Part shown: in pieces, positions 53,933 through 62,445 of the stretch
How positions within the stretch are numbered: the stretch's first letter is position 1
Layout: every line of letters begins with the position of its first letter
Origin: Deltaproteobacteria bacterium
GTDB lineage: Bacteria; Myxococcota_A; UBA9042; PHBI01
DNA: 64,000 bases
NCBI GenBank assembly: GCA_020632715.1
Contig: JACKFA010000003.1
Coordinates: 682,001-746,000, forward strand
Direction: 5' to 3'
The notes under the pieces: model-generated
The model's input: only the letters and a program-made list of their open reading frames with translations
What the model was told of the DNA's origin: nothing
Databases searched by the model: none
Position numbers and translations under genes: made by a program

Positions 53933-53961
53933 ATTATCCACGGACGCGCCGGCCATGGGAA
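53933..53961 (-). promoter_or_regulatory. Candidate promoter for the MoxR operon
   Basis: Minus strand TTCCCA (53961-53956), 17 bases, GATAAT (53938-53933). Transcription would begin about 1-3 bases before the GTG at 53924, implying a leaderless mRNA; no Shine-Dalgarno is present. Confidence 0.5.
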
Positions 53962-54004
53962 TCGGAGGGCGCGCGCGCCGCGCCCAGGGCCCGCGCGGAC
54001 CTGG

Positions 54005-54033
54005 TTGTCATGCGCCCGGGGTCGCGGTAGTGA
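54005..54033 (+). promoter_or_regulatory. Candidate promoter for ftsY
   Basis: TTGTCA (54005-54010), 17 bases, TAGTGA (54028-54033); ftsY starts at 54102. Back to back with the MoxR-operon promoter. Confidence 0.45.
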
Positions 54034-54101
54034 TGCGCTCCGCGCGCGCGTCGATGCCGCGTTGCAGGCGCTCCCGGGGCGCCGTGTCCGGAGGAACCGT
54101 C

Positions 54102-55562
54102 ATGTCGAGCTGGGCCCACGCTCTTTCCACCTCGCCGCCCGAGGCGATCCTCGCGGCGAACGCCGCGGCGATCGTGATGGCCATCGTCGTCGCCGCGCTC
54201 GTGCTGCTGATGGTGCTCGCGATCCGGAAGAAGCGCGGCGGCGTCGACGAGCTCGAGGACGACGACGAGCCGCGGGCCGGCGGCAAGAAGGGGAAGGGCG
54301 GCAAGGCGCTGCCCGCGGCGCCCGCGAGCAAGGAGGTCTTCGCCCCGGCGAAGCCCGACACGCGGAAGTCGGAGACCAAGCGGACCGAGGCGGCGCCTGC
54401 GCCGCAGGCCGCGGAGGCCCCGAAGAAGGCGGCGCCCGCGCCGGAGAAGAAGGTCGAGGCGGCGAAGCCCGCGCCGGCGGCGCCCGTCCCCGCGCCGGCG
54501 GCGCCCGTCCCCGCGCCGGCGAAGCCCGCCGAGGCGCCCGCGAAGGCCAAGGCCGAGGCGAAGAAGGAGGAGCCGAAGGTCGTCGAGCCCCCGGCCGCCC
54601 CGGAGGCGCCGGCGGTCGTCGCCGAGCCGGAGGAGCCCGCGAAGACGCTCCGCGACGGCCTCGGGCGGACGCGGAAGGAGGGCTTCATCGCCCGCCTCGG
54701 CAGCCTCTTCGCCGGCAAGGCCATCGACCAGGACGTCGTCGACGAGGTCGAGGAGGTGCTCTTCACCGCCGACATCGGCGTGCGCACGGCCGAACGGCTC
54801 CTGAGCGCCGTCCGCGAGTCGCTCTCGAAGAAGGAGCTCAAGGACGCCGATCGCGTCTGGGGCGTGCTCCACGACGAGGCCGCGGCGATCCTGAAGGGGG
54901 CGGCGGACAACGACCGGGTGACCGCGCCGAAGCCCGGGGAGCCCATGGTGACGATGGTCCTCGGCGTGAACGGGACCGGCAAGACGACCAGCATCGGGAA
55001 GCGCGCCCACCAGCTCATCGGGGAGGGGAAGACCGTCGCCCTCATCGCGGGCGACACGTTCCGCGCGGCCGCGGCCGAGCAGCTCGAGCACTGGGGGCGC
55101 CGCGTCGGCGCGCAGGTCTTCCGCGGGAAGGAGGGCGCCGACCCCGCGTCGGTCGTCTTCGACGGCGTGCGCAGCGCCGTCGAGGCCGGTGTGGACCACG
55201 TCCTCGTGGACACGGCCGGCCGCCTCCACACGCAGGTGAACCTGATGGAGGAGCTCCGGAAGGTCCGCCGCGTCATGGGCACGGCCATCGAGGGCGCGCC
55301 GCACGAGGTCCTCATGGTCCTCGACGCGACGACCGGGCAGAACGCGATCAACCAGGCGAAGCTCTTCAAGGACGCGACGGACGTCACGGGCATCGTCCTG
55401 ACCAAGCTCGACGGCACGGCCAAGGGCGGCGTCGTCCTCGGCGTGTGCGACGAGCTCAAGATACCGATCAAGTTCATCGGCATCGGCGAGCGCGTGGCGG
55501 ACCTCCGCGTCTTCGACTCGAGCGAGTTCGTCGACGAGCTCTTCCGGCCGTCGGCCGGCTGA
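54102..55562 (+). CDS. ftsY: Signal recognition particle receptor FtsY, membrane-anchored form
   Basis: GTPase that docks SRP-ribosome complexes at the translocon. 486 residues. Ribosome site GGAGGAA lies about 6 bases before ATG 54102. Residues 20-42 form a true membrane helix (IVMAIVVAALVLLMVLAI) followed by KKRGG, unlike E. coli FtsY. Residues 50-180 are an Ala/Pro/Lys linker with a short DNA repeat near 54478-54521. NG domain: GVNGTGKTTSIGK (G1), DTFRAAAAEQL, DTAGRLHTQ, TKLDGTAKGG, and ends IGIGERVADLRVF. Divergent from the MoxR operon. Confidence 0.96.
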   Translation: MSSWAHALSTSPPEAILAANAAAIVMAIVVAALVLLMVLAIRKKRGGVDELEDDDEPRAGGKKGKGGKALPAAPASKEVFAPAKPDTRKSETKRTEAAPAPQAAEAPKKAAPAPEKKVEAAKPAPAAPVPAPAAPVPAPAKPAEAPAKAKAEAKKEEPKVVEPPAAPEAPAVVAEPEEPAKTLRDGLGRTRKEGFIARLGSLFAGKAIDQDVVDEVEEVLFTADIGVRTAERLLSAVRESLSKKELKDADRVWGVLHDEAAAILKGAADNDRVTAPKPGEPMVTMVLGVNGTGKTTSIGKRAHQLIGEGKTVALIAGDTFRAAAAEQLEHWGRRVGAQVFRGKEGADPASVVFDGVRSAVEAGVDHVLVDTAGRLHTQVNLMEELRKVRRVMGTAIEGAPHEVLMVLDATTGQNAINQAKLFKDATDVTGIVLTKLDGTAKGGVVLGVCDELKIPIKFIGIGERVADLRVFDSSEFVDELFRPSAG

Positions 55563-55620
55563 CCGTCGGCGCGCGCGCCCGGACCCTGGCGTCCGGCGCC
55601 GCGCGGGCGCCCGGGGCGCC

Positions 55621-55650
55621 TTGACCATCCCGGCCGAGGCGAGCTACAAC
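55621..55650 (+). promoter_or_regulatory. Promoter for the outer-membrane-protein operon
   Basis: TTGACC (55621-55626), 18 bases, TACAAC (55645-55650), 40 bases ahead of the start at 55691. Confidence 0.6.
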
Positions 55651-55690
55651 CGCTCGCACCCTAGGCCCGTGGCACGAGGAACAACGCTCG

Positions 55691-56488
55691 ATGCACGTCC
55701 CGTCGATCCTGCTCCGACTGACCCTCGCTGCCGCACTCCTCGTCGCGGCGCGCCCGGGCGCCGCGCGCGCGGCCGAGCCGGACGAGGTCGACGGCCCCCC
55801 CGCGGCGACCGATGATGACGGCGAGCCAGGCGGCACCGACGTCGACGGCGAGGAGCCGGGTGACGAGGCCGCTCCCGAGGAGGAGGAGGGGCTCACGAGC
55901 ACCGAGCGCCTCGAGCGCGCCATCCGCGTGCTCCAGCGCCGGCCGATCGTGAAGGACGGCCGCTTCGAGCTCACGCTCACGGGCGGCATCGGCGCGAGCG
56001 ACCGCATGTACCGCCACGTGACGGCGACCGCGACCGGCCGCTTCCACGTGAGCGAGTTCGTGTCGATCGGCGCGACCTACGCGCACTACTTCTCGTCCGA
56101 GTCGAAGCTCTACGACGACGTGACGGGGGACTTCGAGCTCTTCCCGGAGCGCTCGGAGATCCGCTGGTACGCTGGCGCCGACGTGTCGGTGGTCCCGATC
56201 GACGGGAAGTTCGCGGTTTTCGACGACGGCCTCGTCTACTGGGACATCTACGGCTCGCTCGGCGGCGGCGTCACGACGACGAGCCGCGGCGACGCGCGCC
56301 CGACCGGCATGGTCGGCCTCGGGCTCCGCTTCTACTTCGCGAAGTGGCTCGCGCTCACCTTCGAGGTGCGCGACCACATCTTCATCGAGAGCTACCGCGC
56401 GGGCAACGAGCTCGTGAACAACGTCGTGGGGCAGGGCGGCTTCAGCTTCTTCATCCCCTTCGGCTTCGACTACGAGTACCCGCGATGA
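55691..56488 (+). CDS. Outer-membrane beta-barrel domain protein (myxobacterial type)
   Basis: 265 residues. Signal peptide (cleavage near ARA, about residue 27), an acidic linker (EPDEVDGPPAATDDD, about 30-72), then a barrel with GRFELTLTGGIGASDRMYRHVTATATGRFHVSEFVSIGATYAHYFS and MVGLGLRFYFAKWLALTFEVRDHIF. This is the arrangement of the family once described as a myxobacterial outer-membrane beta-barrel domain, usually encoded in tandem. First gene of a four-gene overlapping operon; its stop overlaps the start of the next barrel gene by 4 bases. Confidence 0.85.
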   Translation: MHVPSILLRLTLAAALLVAARPGAARAAEPDEVDGPPAATDDDGEPGGTDVDGEEPGDEAAPEEEEGLTSTERLERAIRVLQRRPIVKDGRFELTLTGGIGASDRMYRHVTATATGRFHVSEFVSIGATYAHYFSSESKLYDDVTGDFELFPERSEIRWYAGADVSVVPIDGKFAVFDDGLVYWDIYGSLGGGVTTTSRGDARPTGMVGLGLRFYFAKWLALTFEVRDHIFIESYRAGNELVNNVVGQGGFSFFIPFGFDYEYPR

Positions 56489-57225
56489 GGTCGCACCCCG
56501 TGGAAAACCGGCTCGCTCGTCTGGTCGCGCCCCTCGCCGGGCTCGCCGCCGCGCTCGTCATCGCCCTCGGCGCGGGCTCGGCGCGCGCGGAGAACCCGGC
56601 GCTCGAAGACGCGCCCCCCGTGCTCAACGGCGTGGAGCTCCTCGCCGGGCGCCACGCCATCACGCCGCAGTTCGGCCTCACGCTGAACGATCCGTACGTC
56701 CAGAACCTGATGGCGGGGCTCTCGTACCGCTACTACCTCGCGTCGTGGCTCGGGCTCGGCGTCGACCTCTGGGCGGGCGCGGGCATCGACACGTCGCTCA
56801 CGGACGACATCAACCGCGAGCTCTCGACGAGCACGTCGACGTTCGTGCTCGGCACGTCGTCGCTCCGGCTCCTCGCGAACGCCGCCGTCGACATCGTCCC
56901 CTTCGTGGGGAAGGCCATCGTCTTCTCCGACGAGATGGTGCGGGTCGAGACCCACCTCACGGTCGGGATCGGGGTCGCGCTCGCGAGCGGGAGCGGCCGC
57001 GTCGACGACAGCACCTCGATCGCGCCGATGTTCGGCGTCGGGCTCAAGATCTTCCCGAGCGACTGGCTCGCGGTCGGCGTGGATCTTCGGGACTACCTCG
57101 TGAGCAGGGTCCTGGCGAGCCGTCGCGACGGCTCCGTGCCGGGCGCGAGCTTTGACCACAACTGGCTCCTCGGCCTATCTGTCGGCTTCTACTTCCCGAC
57201 GACCCCGGAGACGAGGAGTGAGTGA
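56485..57225 (+). CDS. Second outer-membrane beta-barrel domain protein
   Basis: 246 residues. Signal peptide (cleavage after ARA, about residue 36). Barrel strands parallel the preceding protein: FGLTLNDPYVQNLMAGLSYRYYLASWLGLGVDLW, VGLKIFPSDWLAVGVDLRDYL, LGLSVGFYFP. The ATG overlaps the TGA of the upstream gene, so the two barrels are made in coupled amounts and may act as a pair. Function unknown; an envelope complex with the following HhH and HEAT proteins is inferred from operon structure. Confidence 0.83.
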   Translation: MRSHPVENRLARLVAPLAGLAAALVIALGAGSARAENPALEDAPPVLNGVELLAGRHAITPQFGLTLNDPYVQNLMAGLSYRYYLASWLGLGVDLWAGAGIDTSLTDDINRELSTSTSTFVLGTSSLRLLANAAVDIVPFVGKAIVFSDEMVRVETHLTVGIGVALASGSGRVDDSTSIAPMFGVGLKIFPSDWLAVGVDLRDYLVSRVLASRRDGSVPGASFDHNWLLGLSVGFYFPTTPETRSE

Positions 57226-57226
57226 G

Positions 57227-57733
57227 ATGATGACGATGCCGCGCCGTTCCCTGCTCCGCTCTGTGCTCTTCGGCCTCGCGCTCGCCGTCTTCGTCGGCGG
57301 CGCCGCGCAGGCGTCGCACTACCGGCTGCCGATCAAGGACCGGCCGATCGTCAACGCCGACGAGCTCCGCGCCCTCGCCGGGCAGGGGATCGGCACGACG
57401 CTCGCGCTGTTCCAGCGCACCGCGAAGCTCGCCGACCGGAAGGAGCTCGCCGCGAAGAGCGGGATCCCGATGGAGCGGCTGACCGAGCTCGCGTGCCAGG
57501 TCGACCTGCTGCGCGTCATCGGGGTGGGCCCCAGCATGATGCGCCTCCTGCAGCTCGCGGGCGTGCGCCACGCGGGCGACCTCGCCGCCGCCGGCGCCGA
57601 CGACCTCCTCACGCGCCTCGAGGCCGCGAACGCCGCGCAGAAGGTGGCGGACGTGCTCCCGCGCGTCGAGATCGTCGCCGACTGGATCGGCAAGGCGAAG
57701 GCGCTGCCGTCCCTCCTCGAGGGGGTGCAGTGA
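57227..57733 (+). CDS. Exported DUF4332-like helix-hairpin-helix protein
   Basis: 168 residues from ATG 57227, with AGGAG 8 bases upstream; ATG 57230 and 57236 are alternatives. Signal peptide (cleavage after AQA, about residue 29). The mature part has HhH-like GIGTTLALFQRTAKLADRKELAAKSGIPMERL and IGVGPSMMRLLQLAGVRHAGDLAAA, the DUF4332 pattern of tandem helix-hairpin-helix motifs, here in the periplasm rather than on nucleic acid. Between the barrel pair and the HEAT membrane protein in one operon. Confidence 0.75.
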   Translation: MMTMPRRSLLRSVLFGLALAVFVGGAAQASHYRLPIKDRPIVNADELRALAGQGIGTTLALFQRTAKLADRKELAAKSGIPMERLTELACQVDLLRVIGVGPSMMRLLQLAGVRHAGDLAAAGADDLLTRLEAANAAQKVADVLPRVEIVADWIGKAKALPSLLEGVQ

Positions 57734-59367
57734 GTCTTTTTCGGTGGCTCGCGTCGACGCGCCTCCGACTGCTGATCGCGAGCCTCGTGACCGCTGGCGT
57801 CGTCGCCGCCGTCACGGGGCCGATGGCGCAGTTCCTGCGCTACGAGTCGCGCTCCGTCGTGACCAACATGCTGATCCTCCTCGGGTACGCGTTCCTCGTG
57901 CTCGGGGCGGCGACGCTGCTCGCCATCCTCGTCGGGGACCTCTGGTTCCCGGGGCGATGGCGTGAGCGGGTGATCCTCGGCCGGCGCGTCGCGCCGATCG
58001 ACGCGAGCGAGGCCGACGACCCGATCAAGGCGCTCCGCGCGCAGAAGTCCTACTTCCTGCAGTTCTCGGCGCTGGTCGCGGTGTTCGTGGGGCTCGCGGT
58101 GTTCGCGTTCCAGAAGGGGACGGGCTTCTCGCTCGAGGAGAGCTACCAGCGGACGACGCTCCGGTCGGACTCCGTCGAGCCGAAGCTCGAGCTCGTCTCC
58201 GAGCTCGGGGAGCAGCGGCGGGACGACCGCGTGCCGCAGGCGCTCGAGATCCTCGACTCGGTGTGGCGCGACGAGACGCAGCCGCTCGAGGTGAGGCGCG
58301 CCGCGCTCACGGCGCTGGGCCAGGTCGGCGACTACCTCTCGGACGCGGTCGACCGCTGGCGGGAGCAGGGGCGGCGCACGTCGTGGCAGGGGGAGACGCT
58401 CACGGGGCTCCGCGCGTCGCTCGCGCCCGCGCTGCGGAAGTTCCATGAGACCGCGCCGCCGTCGCTGCGCGCGTACGTGACCTACGTGCTCGGGGCGATC
58501 CACGACGACGAGTCGCGCGCGCTCTTCCTGAACGATCTCAAGGCGTTCCCGGATGAGTCGAGCGACGAGCACCGGACCGCGCTCCTCGCGCTCGGCGTGG
58601 CGCGCCAGCTCGAGGCGCTGCCCGACGTCGCCGCGCTCGCGAACGACGGCAAGGAGCGCGACGACGACACGTTCGCGCTGTTGGCGTGGGTCGCGCGCGA
58701 GCTGATGTTCACGTTCCAGCGCTACTATCAGAAGACCGACGAGGACGACATCCCCGAGGAGATGCGCGCCGCCGCCGAGCGGCTCTGGCGCTACTATGGG
58801 GAGGTCGCCGCGACGGGCGCGGCGGAGCGGCGTTGCACGGCGGCGGTGGTCCTGACGCAAGCGCGCGACGTGCGCCTCCGGGAGGTGCTCTTCAGGGCCT
58901 TCGACGCGCCCGGCGCGGGCGAGATCATCTGCGGCTACGCGCGGGTGACGGCGGTGACGGGGACCGTGCGGACGCTCGGCGAGGACGGGCAGGAGCTCCG
59001 GCAGCGCCTCATCGACGCGCTCGCGCTGGTGTCGCTCGGTGACGACGTCGTGACGCGCTGGGCGCGCGACCGCCTGATGCACGTCTCGGACGACTCCGAG
59101 AACGTGCGCTACCTCCTGAACGACCTCCTCGCGAAGCTCGGGCAGCCGAAGGTCACGGGCACGCCCGTGCCGCGCGAGACGCCCAAGCCCGAGCCTGAGC
59201 CCGAGCCCGACGCCGGCGCCGCAGCGGAGGTCGCTCCGGACGCTGGAGCCGCCGCCGAGGTCGCGCCGGACGCTGGGGCCGAGGAGCCCGCGCCGGACGC
59301 TGTCCCTGATGCGCCGAGCGCCAAGGCGACCCAGAACTCGCCGACGGACGGCGCTCCGGCCCCCTGA
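57730..59367 (+). CDS. HEAT-repeat membrane protein
   Basis: 545 residues from GTG 57730, overlapping the upstream stop by 4 bases. Three membrane helices (about 10-30, 42-66 and 108-130). The rest to about 480 is helical with HEAT-like units (VRRAALTALGQVGDYL, RTALLALGVARQLEALPDVAALAND, RRCTAAVVLTQARDVRLREVLF). C-terminal tail with repeated AAAEVAPDAG motif and Pro-Glu-Lys sequence. Last gene of the outer-membrane operon; it may connect an inner-membrane scaffold to the barrels. No known family name. Confidence 0.75.
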   Translation: MSLFRWLASTRLRLLIASLVTAGVVAAVTGPMAQFLRYESRSVVTNMLILLGYAFLVLGAATLLAILVGDLWFPGRWRERVILGRRVAPIDASEADDPIKALRAQKSYFLQFSALVAVFVGLAVFAFQKGTGFSLEESYQRTTLRSDSVEPKLELVSELGEQRRDDRVPQALEILDSVWRDETQPLEVRRAALTALGQVGDYLSDAVDRWREQGRRTSWQGETLTGLRASLAPALRKFHETAPPSLRAYVTYVLGAIHDDESRALFLNDLKAFPDESSDEHRTALLALGVARQLEALPDVAALANDGKERDDDTFALLAWVARELMFTFQRYYQKTDEDDIPEEMRAAAERLWRYYGEVAATGAAERRCTAAVVLTQARDVRLREVLFRAFDAPGAGEIICGYARVTAVTGTVRTLGEDGQELRQRLIDALALVSLGDDVVTRWARDRLMHVSDDSENVRYLLNDLLAKLGQPKVTGTPVPRETPKPEPEPEPDAGAAAEVAPDAGAAAEVAPDAGAEEPAPDAVPDAPSAKATQNSPTDGAPAP

Positions 59368-59388
59368 CGAGGGAGCGCGCGGACGCGC

Positions 59389-60453
59389 TCAGGGCGCGCC
59401 GCTCGTGAGCGTCGTGAGCAGCGTCTTCACGGTGGCGTCGCTCGGATCCTGGCGCTGGAGGTCAACGAGCGCGGCGCGGGCCTCGTCGAGGCGACCGACG
59501 TGGGCGAGGGCGATGGCGGTGGCGAGCGCGCCGTCGCGGGTCGCCGCGACGCCGGGGCGGGACGAGAGGGCCGCGAGCGCGCCCTCCCAGTCGCCGGCGG
59601 TCGCGCGGACGGAGGCCTTCAGGCGGGCGCCGGCGATCGCGGTGCCCGCGTCGGGTGAGGCCATGGCGACGTCGGCGGGAGCGTCGTCCGCGGCGCTCTC
59701 GCCCGCCCAGACGCGCGCGAGGCCGGCCCACGCGGTGGCGTCGTCGCGGAGCGCGTCCGTGACGGCGTCGTCGGCGGGGGCGACGCCGGCGAGCGCGGCG
59801 TAGGCGCGCACCTCGCGGGCGAAGGGCGTGTCGAGATCGGCCACGAACGTCGCCGCCGCGGTGACGTCGCCGACGCGGAGCGCGGTCGCGGCGATGGCCT
59901 CGCGGGCGAGGGCGCCGTCGCCCTGGGTCGGGAGCCGGCTCGGCTCGACCGGCCAGCCGGCGCGCACGTCGCTGAGCCCCTTCCCCTGGGCGCGGCGCGC
60001 CACGACGACGAGGAGGCGTGCCCGCTCGCGGATGGCGAGGGCGGTCGGGTCGGTCGGCGGGAGCCCGCCGGAGAGATCGGCGAAGGGCGCGGCGAGCGCC
60101 TCGGCCTCGGTGGCCTTGTCGCGGTCGAGCGCGAGGGTGGCGAGGAGGAGGCGGGGCTCGGCGGCGTCGCCGTGGGCGTCGATCTCCTGCTGGAGGAGCG
60201 GCACGGCGTGGTCGAGGTCGCCCTTGGCGAGGGCGATGACCGCGAGGTTGTGGGCCGCGCCGCGCGCCTTCGGATCGAGCTCGAGGGCCTTCCGGTAGCG
60301 CTCCTCGGCGACCGCGAGCGAGCCCTCGCGCTGGGCGCGGATCCCGTCGGCGACGAGCACGTCGGCCTTCGGGGTGGCGCAGGCGCCCGTCAGGGCGAGG
60401 GCGGCGAGGGCCGTGAGCGCGAGGGCAGGGCGGGGCAGGGCGCGAGCGAGCAT
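59389..60453 (-). CDS. TPR lipoprotein
   Basis: 354 residues. Lipobox TGAC (Cys25) after an Ala/Leu core. N-terminal TPR units (about 40-115: GSLAVAEERYRKALELDPKARGAAHNLAVIALAKGDLDHAVPLL) and degenerate helical repeats to the C-terminus (GRLDEARAALVDLQRQDPSD). Periplasmic scaffold, probably outer-membrane anchored. ATG at 60453 with GAGG a few bases upstream. Divergent from hutI; only 85 bases separate the starts. Confidence 0.8.
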   Translation of the reverse strand: MLARALPRPALALTALAALALTGACATPKADVLVADGIRAQREGSLAVAEERYRKALELDPKARGAAHNLAVIALAKGDLDHAVPLLQQEIDAHGDAAEPRLLLATLALDRDKATEAEALAAPFADLSGGLPPTDPTALAIRERARLLVVVARRAQGKGLSDVRAGWPVEPSRLPTQGDGALAREAIAATALRVGDVTAAATFVADLDTPFAREVRAYAALAGVAPADDAVTDALRDDATAWAGLARVWAGESAADDAPADVAMASPDAGTAIAGARLKASVRATAGDWEGALAALSSRPGVAATRDGALATAIALAHVGRLDEARAALVDLQRQDPSDATVKTLLTTLTSGAP

Positions 60454-60523
60454 AGGGGCCTCTACCACGCCCGCCGCGGGCGAGACAACGCGGAGGGAGC
60501 GCGCCGGTGGACGCCGCGAGGCG

Positions 60524-60532
60524 TGGTATGCT
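60524..60532 (+). promoter_or_regulatory. Extended -10 promoter of hutI
   Basis: TGGTATGCT, an extended -10 element, ends 6 bases before the hutI GTG at 60539, which places transcription start at or next to the start codon. No Shine-Dalgarno is present; a leaderless transcript is likely. Confidence 0.5.
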
Positions 60533-60538
60533 CCGGTC

Positions 60539-61795
60539 GTGAGCGACACGACCCGACCGACCTCGAGGCGGCGTCTCCTGACCGGGATCCGCGAGCTCCT
60601 GACGATGCCCCTCGACGCGCCGGCGGGCGCCGAGCCGGAGGACGCGCTCGGGCTCGTGCGCGACGCGGCCGTGCTCGTCGAGGGCGAGCGGGTCGCGTGG
60701 TGCGGGCCGCGCGCGGCGGCGCCCGACGTCGGGGCGCCGGTCGAGGACCTCGGCGGGGCCGTGGTCCTCCCGGGGCTCGTGGACTGCCACACGCACCTCG
60801 TCTGGGCGGGAGACCGCACGCGCGACTTCGAGGCGCGTCTCCGGGGGGCGACCTACGCGGAGATCGCGCGCGCGGGCGGCGGGATCCGGCTCACGGTGCG
60901 GGCCGTGCGTGAGGCGAGCGCGGAGGAGCTCGCGGACCTCGCGGCGCCACGGCTCGACGCGCTGCTCGCGCAGGGGGTGACGACGGTCGAGGTGAAGAGC
61001 GGCTACGGGCTCTCGCTCGAGCACGAGCTCGCGCAGCTCGAGGCGGTGGCGCTCCTCGGCGAGCGGCGCCCGGCGCGGCTCGTGGCGACGTGTCTCGCCG
61101 CGCACATCGTGCCGGACGAGCACAAGGAGCGCCGGGGCGACTATGTGCGGCTCGTGACCGACGGGATCCTGCCGGCGGTGGCGGCGCGCGGGCTCGCGTC
61201 GGCGGCGGACGTGTTCTGCGACGAGGGCGCCTTCACGCTCGCCGAGGCGCGGGAGATCCTGACGGCCGCGGGGCGGCTCGGCCTCCGGACGCGCGTCCAC
61301 GGCGAGCAGCTCACGGGGACCGGGGTGGCGACGCTCGCGGCGGAGCTCGGCGCGGCGAGCGTGGACCACCTCGAGCACGTGGACGCGGCGGGCATCGCCG
61401 CGATGGCGCGTGCGGGGACGGTGGCGGTGTTGCTCCCGGGGGCGACGACGTTCCTCGCGGACCCGGCGCTGCCGCCGGTGAAGGCGCTGCGGGCGGCGGG
61501 GGTGCCGATGGCGGTGGCGACGGACGCGAACCCGGGGTCGAGCCCGACGACGCACCTCTGGCTGATGGCGCAGCTCGCGTGTGTGAGCTACGGGCTGATG
61601 CCGCACGAGGCGCTGCGCGCGGTGACGGTGGTGGGCGCGCGGGCGCTCGGTCTCGCCGACGCAGGCGTGGGGCGGATCGTGGTCGGGGGAGCGGCGGATC
61701 TGGTCGCGACGGACGCGCCGGGGTGGCGGCACCTGCTCTACGGGCTCGGTGACAACCCCGCGCGGCGCGTGTGGATCGGCGGCCGCGAGCTGTAA
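60539..61795 (+). CDS. hutI: Imidazolonepropionase
   Basis: Hydrolyses imidazolone-5-propionate to formiminoglutamate in histidine degradation. 418 residues from GTG 60539. Metal-binding His84 and His86 in VDCHTHLVW; family blocks ARAGGGIRLTVRAVREAS, EVKSGYGLSLEHELAQLEA, and a terminal Asp in VATDANPGSSPT. Belongs to the amidohydrolase superfamily. hutH, hutU and hutG are not in this window, so the gene stands alone here. Confidence 0.95.
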   Translation: MSDTTRPTSRRRLLTGIRELLTMPLDAPAGAEPEDALGLVRDAAVLVEGERVAWCGPRAAAPDVGAPVEDLGGAVVLPGLVDCHTHLVWAGDRTRDFEARLRGATYAEIARAGGGIRLTVRAVREASAEELADLAAPRLDALLAQGVTTVEVKSGYGLSLEHELAQLEAVALLGERRPARLVATCLAAHIVPDEHKERRGDYVRLVTDGILPAVAARGLASAADVFCDEGAFTLAEAREILTAAGRLGLRTRVHGEQLTGTGVATLAAELGAASVDHLEHVDAAGIAAMARAGTVAVLLPGATTFLADPALPPVKALRAAGVPMAVATDANPGSSPTTHLWLMAQLACVSYGLMPHEALRAVTVVGARALGLADAGVGRIVVGGAADLVATDAPGWRHLLYGLGDNPARRVWIGGREL

Positions 61796-61832
61796 CCGCC
61801 GCGGGCATAGCGGGGCAGGGCGGGGCGTTTTT
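61796..61832 (+). terminator. Possible terminator after hutI
   Basis: CCGCC directly after the hutI stop can pair with GGCGG near 61819-61823, followed by a 5-T run (61828-61832). The stem is imperfect; the T run is one of very few in the window. Confidence 0.35.
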
Positions 61833-61921
61833 CGCGTGCCGCGAGCGCTGACGAACTGCTGCCGAGCCCGCGTTTTCTGGTAGCATGCGCCGCGACGGAT
61901 TCCCCAAGGAGGAGGCGTCTC

Positions 61922-62383
61922 ATGAAAACGCTCGCAATGACCCTCATCACGATGTCCCTCGTCACGCTCGCCTGGCTCGCGCCGGCGTCGGCCTCGCCGC
62001 CCTCGGCGGAGGACCAGGAGCGGATCGGCGAGCTCCACGTGTCGCTCGCGAACGTCGAGTACGTGAAGGTGGAGCTCGACGGCGACGAGTACACGGCGAC
62101 CGAGTTCGAGAAGGGCGGGAAGCTCCTGCTCATCAAGGGGATCGACCTCGCGCGCGAGACGCACACGGTCAAGCTCATCCCGTTCAACGAGACGTTCGCG
62201 CCGAAGACCGTCGAGGTGAAGGCGACGGAGTTCAAGAAGCAGCGGAAGGGCCGGATCTACCTGCTCGTGGCGAAGTCGACGGTGAAGTTCGACAAGGCCT
62301 CGGACGCGCCGAAGCCGCCGGCCGAGCCGGACACCGCGCCGGAGCCGACGCGCCCGGCCCCGGACAAGACGGACGACCTCTAG
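61922..62383 (+). CDS. Small secreted protein, PEGA-like
   Basis: 153 residues. Very strong ribosome site AAGGAGGAGG upstream of ATG 61922. Signal peptide (cleavage after ASA, about residue 25), then a beta-sandwich-like segment (VSLANVEYVKVELDGDEYTATEFEKGGKLLLIKGIDLARETHTVKL) reminiscent of PEGA-type domains, and a Pro/Glu-rich acidic C-terminus. Likely periplasmic or outer-surface; function unknown. An element TGGTAGCAT at 61878-61886 resembles an extended -10. Confidence 0.7.
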   Translation: MKTLAMTLITMSLVTLAWLAPASASPPSAEDQERIGELHVSLANVEYVKVELDGDEYTATEFEKGGKLLLIKGIDLARETHTVKLIPFNETFAPKTVEVKATEFKKQRKGRIYLLVAKSTVKFDKASDAPKPPAEPDTAPEPTRPAPDKTDDL

Positions 62384-62445
62384 CGCTGGCCCAGCCGCGA
62401 ACCTGAGCGCCAGGCCCATGGGCCTCCCCGAGCGCCGTGAGAGGA

